DNA from: an uncultured Ruminococcus sp.
GTDB taxonomy: Bacteria > Bacillota > Clostridia > Oscillospirales > Ruminococcaceae
Length of the DNA: 7,756 nucleotides
Direction: 5' to 3'
Assembly (NCBI GenBank): GCA_947177345.1
Contig: CAMWUB010000057.1
Coordinates: 1 to 7,756 of the forward strand
Shown: positions 6,980 to 7,756 of the stretch, one piece after another
How positions within the stretch are numbered: the first letter of the stretch is position 1
Layout of the letters: every line of letters starts with the position of its first letter
Notes under the pieces: model-generated
What the model was told of the DNA's origin: nothing
The model's input: only the letters and a program-made list of their open reading frames with translations
Databases searched by the model: none
Translations under genes and position numbers: made by a program

Positions 6980-6983
6980 GGAG
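6978..6983 (+). promoter_or_regulatory. Ribosome binding site of LRR copy 2, overlapping the epimerase stop
   Basis: The text TAAGGAG holds both the epimerase stop codon (6977-6979) and an AAGGAG ribosome binding site. The ATG at 6990 follows after 6 bases. This ties the fourth gene tightly to the operon and fixes its start. Confidence 0.85.
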
Positions 6984-6989
6984 TTCTGA

Positions 6990-7756
6990 ATGGATTTTGA
7001 AATAAAAAACGGCGTACTTGTAAAGTATAATGGTAGCAATCCTGATGTTATTATACCGTCAGATGTAACGGCAATAGGTGAAAGTGCTTTTGAAGATTGT
7101 AAAAATCTTGAAAAAATAGAAATTCCAAAGAGTGTAACTAAAATAGGTAAATTTGCATTCTTACAATGTGATAGCCTCAGAAAAATAGTAATTCCGGAAA
7201 GTGTAACTACAATAGATGATTTTGCTTTTGACAGTTGTTATAATCTCAACGAAATAGTAATTCCAGAGAGTGTAACTACAATAGGTGATGGTGCTTTTGA
7301 CGTTACAAAATGGCTTGAAAATAAAATGGCTACTGAAAAAAACGTTGTTATTGTAAATGGTATAGTTATTTCAAGAGCAAATAATATTGAAGAATCTGTA
7401 AATCTTGAGGGTGTAAAAGAAATTCTCAACGGCATTTTTTTGAATTGCAATGAGATTAAAGAGTTTATAGTTTCCGACGGTACTAAAATAGGCTATAATG
7501 CTTTTTTTACAGGAAATACTTTCAACATATGCCTCAAACATGATGATTTTTCTGTTAATATTCCGGTAAAAGAAAGCGAAATAGAAAGTTATTGGTTCAC
7601 TGAAAGAACTGAAAGTTTATTTGATTTTATCGGAGCAGGCATTGAACAGAAAGAACTTTTATTCGACGAACTGGAGATACCGGAATACAGATACCCGATA
7701 GCCTTATTCATGGCAAACGCCTATAAATCGGAATTTTTTTATACTTTCGTCAATAT
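6990..7756 (+). CDS. Cytoplasmic BspA-type leucine-rich-repeat protein, copy 2, C-terminus beyond the window edge
   Basis: The frame is open for 255 codons from the ATG at 6990 to the window end. The head MDFEIKNGVLVKYNG is nearly the same as that of LRR copy 1, marking a paralog. Repeats of exactly 23 residues start at positions 20, 43, 66 and 89 (IPxSVTxIGxxAFxxC). At about 107-130 a WLENK...VVIVNGIVISRA segment follows, typical of Clostridia LRR_5 proteins where it precedes further repeats; here those are weak (EGVKEILNGIFLNC, DGTKIGYNAF). The visible part then becomes non-repetitive (about 185-255), ending in helix-like PIALFMANAYKSEFFYTF, so the C-terminal region differs from copy 1. No signal peptide or membrane segment is seen. 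It lies 10 bases after the epimerase with a good ribosome binding site. Function is unknown; protein binding is the family expectation. Confidence 0.85.
   Translation, partial: MDFEIKNGVLVKYNGSNPDVIIPSDVTAIGESAFEDCKNLEKIEIPKSVTKIGKFAFLQCDSLRKIVIPESVTTIDDFAFDSCYNLNEIVIPESVTTIGDGAFDVTKWLENKMATEKNVVIVNGIVISRANNIEESVNLEGVKEILNGIFLNCNEIKEFIVSDGTKIGYNAFFTGNTFNICLKHDDFSVNIPVKESEIESYWFTERTESLFDFIGAGIEQKELLFDELEIPEYRYPIALFMANAYKSEFFYTFVN
7047..7301 (+). repeat. In-frame 69-bp LRR repeats in LRR copy 2
   Basis: Units of 69 bases begin at 7047, 7116, 7185 and 7254; the last keeps only about 48 recognisable bases. The third and fourth (7185-7232 and 7254-7301) are identical at 43 of 48 bases by direct comparison, much closer than protein constraint alone requires. 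This suggests recent unit duplication or gene conversion. Confidence 0.8.

Noticed and set aside
5292..7301. Regular 69-base repeats considered as a CRISPR or satellite array
   Set aside because: The repeats are in frame, encode LRR units and have no unique spacers between them.
3771..7756. Similar strings ACTTTCGTCAA at 3771 and at 7743 near the window end, considered as attachment sites or direct repeats
   Set aside because: The match is only about 11 bases; the right copy is inside the LRR coding sequence, and there is no integrase or element between them.

Overview
The window looks like chromosomal DNA from a low-GC anaerobic Firmicute, most likely a Ruminococcus-type (Oscillospiraceae/Clostridia) gut or rumen bacterium. 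The reasons are AT-rich intergenic DNA, AGGAGG-type ribosome binding sites, near-consensus sigma-A promoters, tightly packed genes, and cytoplasmic BspA-type leucine-rich-repeat (LRR) proteins with a 'DFEI-NGVL-KY' opening. This placement is an inference from style and family content, not from a marker gene.

The window holds two divergent operons separated by a 228-bp promoter region (3637-3864). The left operon is on the minus strand and is read from 3636 down to the window edge. It has four genes: a membrane-anchored propeller-like protein (388 aa), a double zinc-ribbon protein with a C-terminal membrane anchor (352 aa after start correction), a TPM-domain membrane protein with a Gly/Ser/His-rich tail (305 aa), and an unrecognised soluble protein cut off by the left edge. 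Gaps are 23, -1 and 12 bases, with no visible terminator between genes, so co-transcription is likely. Three of the four products are predicted to sit in the membrane, so this reads as a small envelope module of unknown purpose.

The right operon is on the plus strand, from 3865 to the window edge. It encodes a citrate synthase with all catalytic residues, a cytoplasmic LRR protein, an aldose 1-epimerase-like protein, and a second LRR protein cut off by the right edge. The first three genes overlap (TAATG, then ATGA), and the fourth has its ribosome binding site on the stop codon of the third. Two central-metabolism enzymes are thus translationally interleaved with two paralogous LRR proteins that have no export signal. 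This is the most unusual arrangement here.

The two operons are driven by back-to-back extended -10 promoters, each with a 17-base spacer. I see no RNA genes, mobile elements, CRISPR arrays or convincing terminators. No gene in the window is visibly broken; the first and last are partial only because of the window edges.
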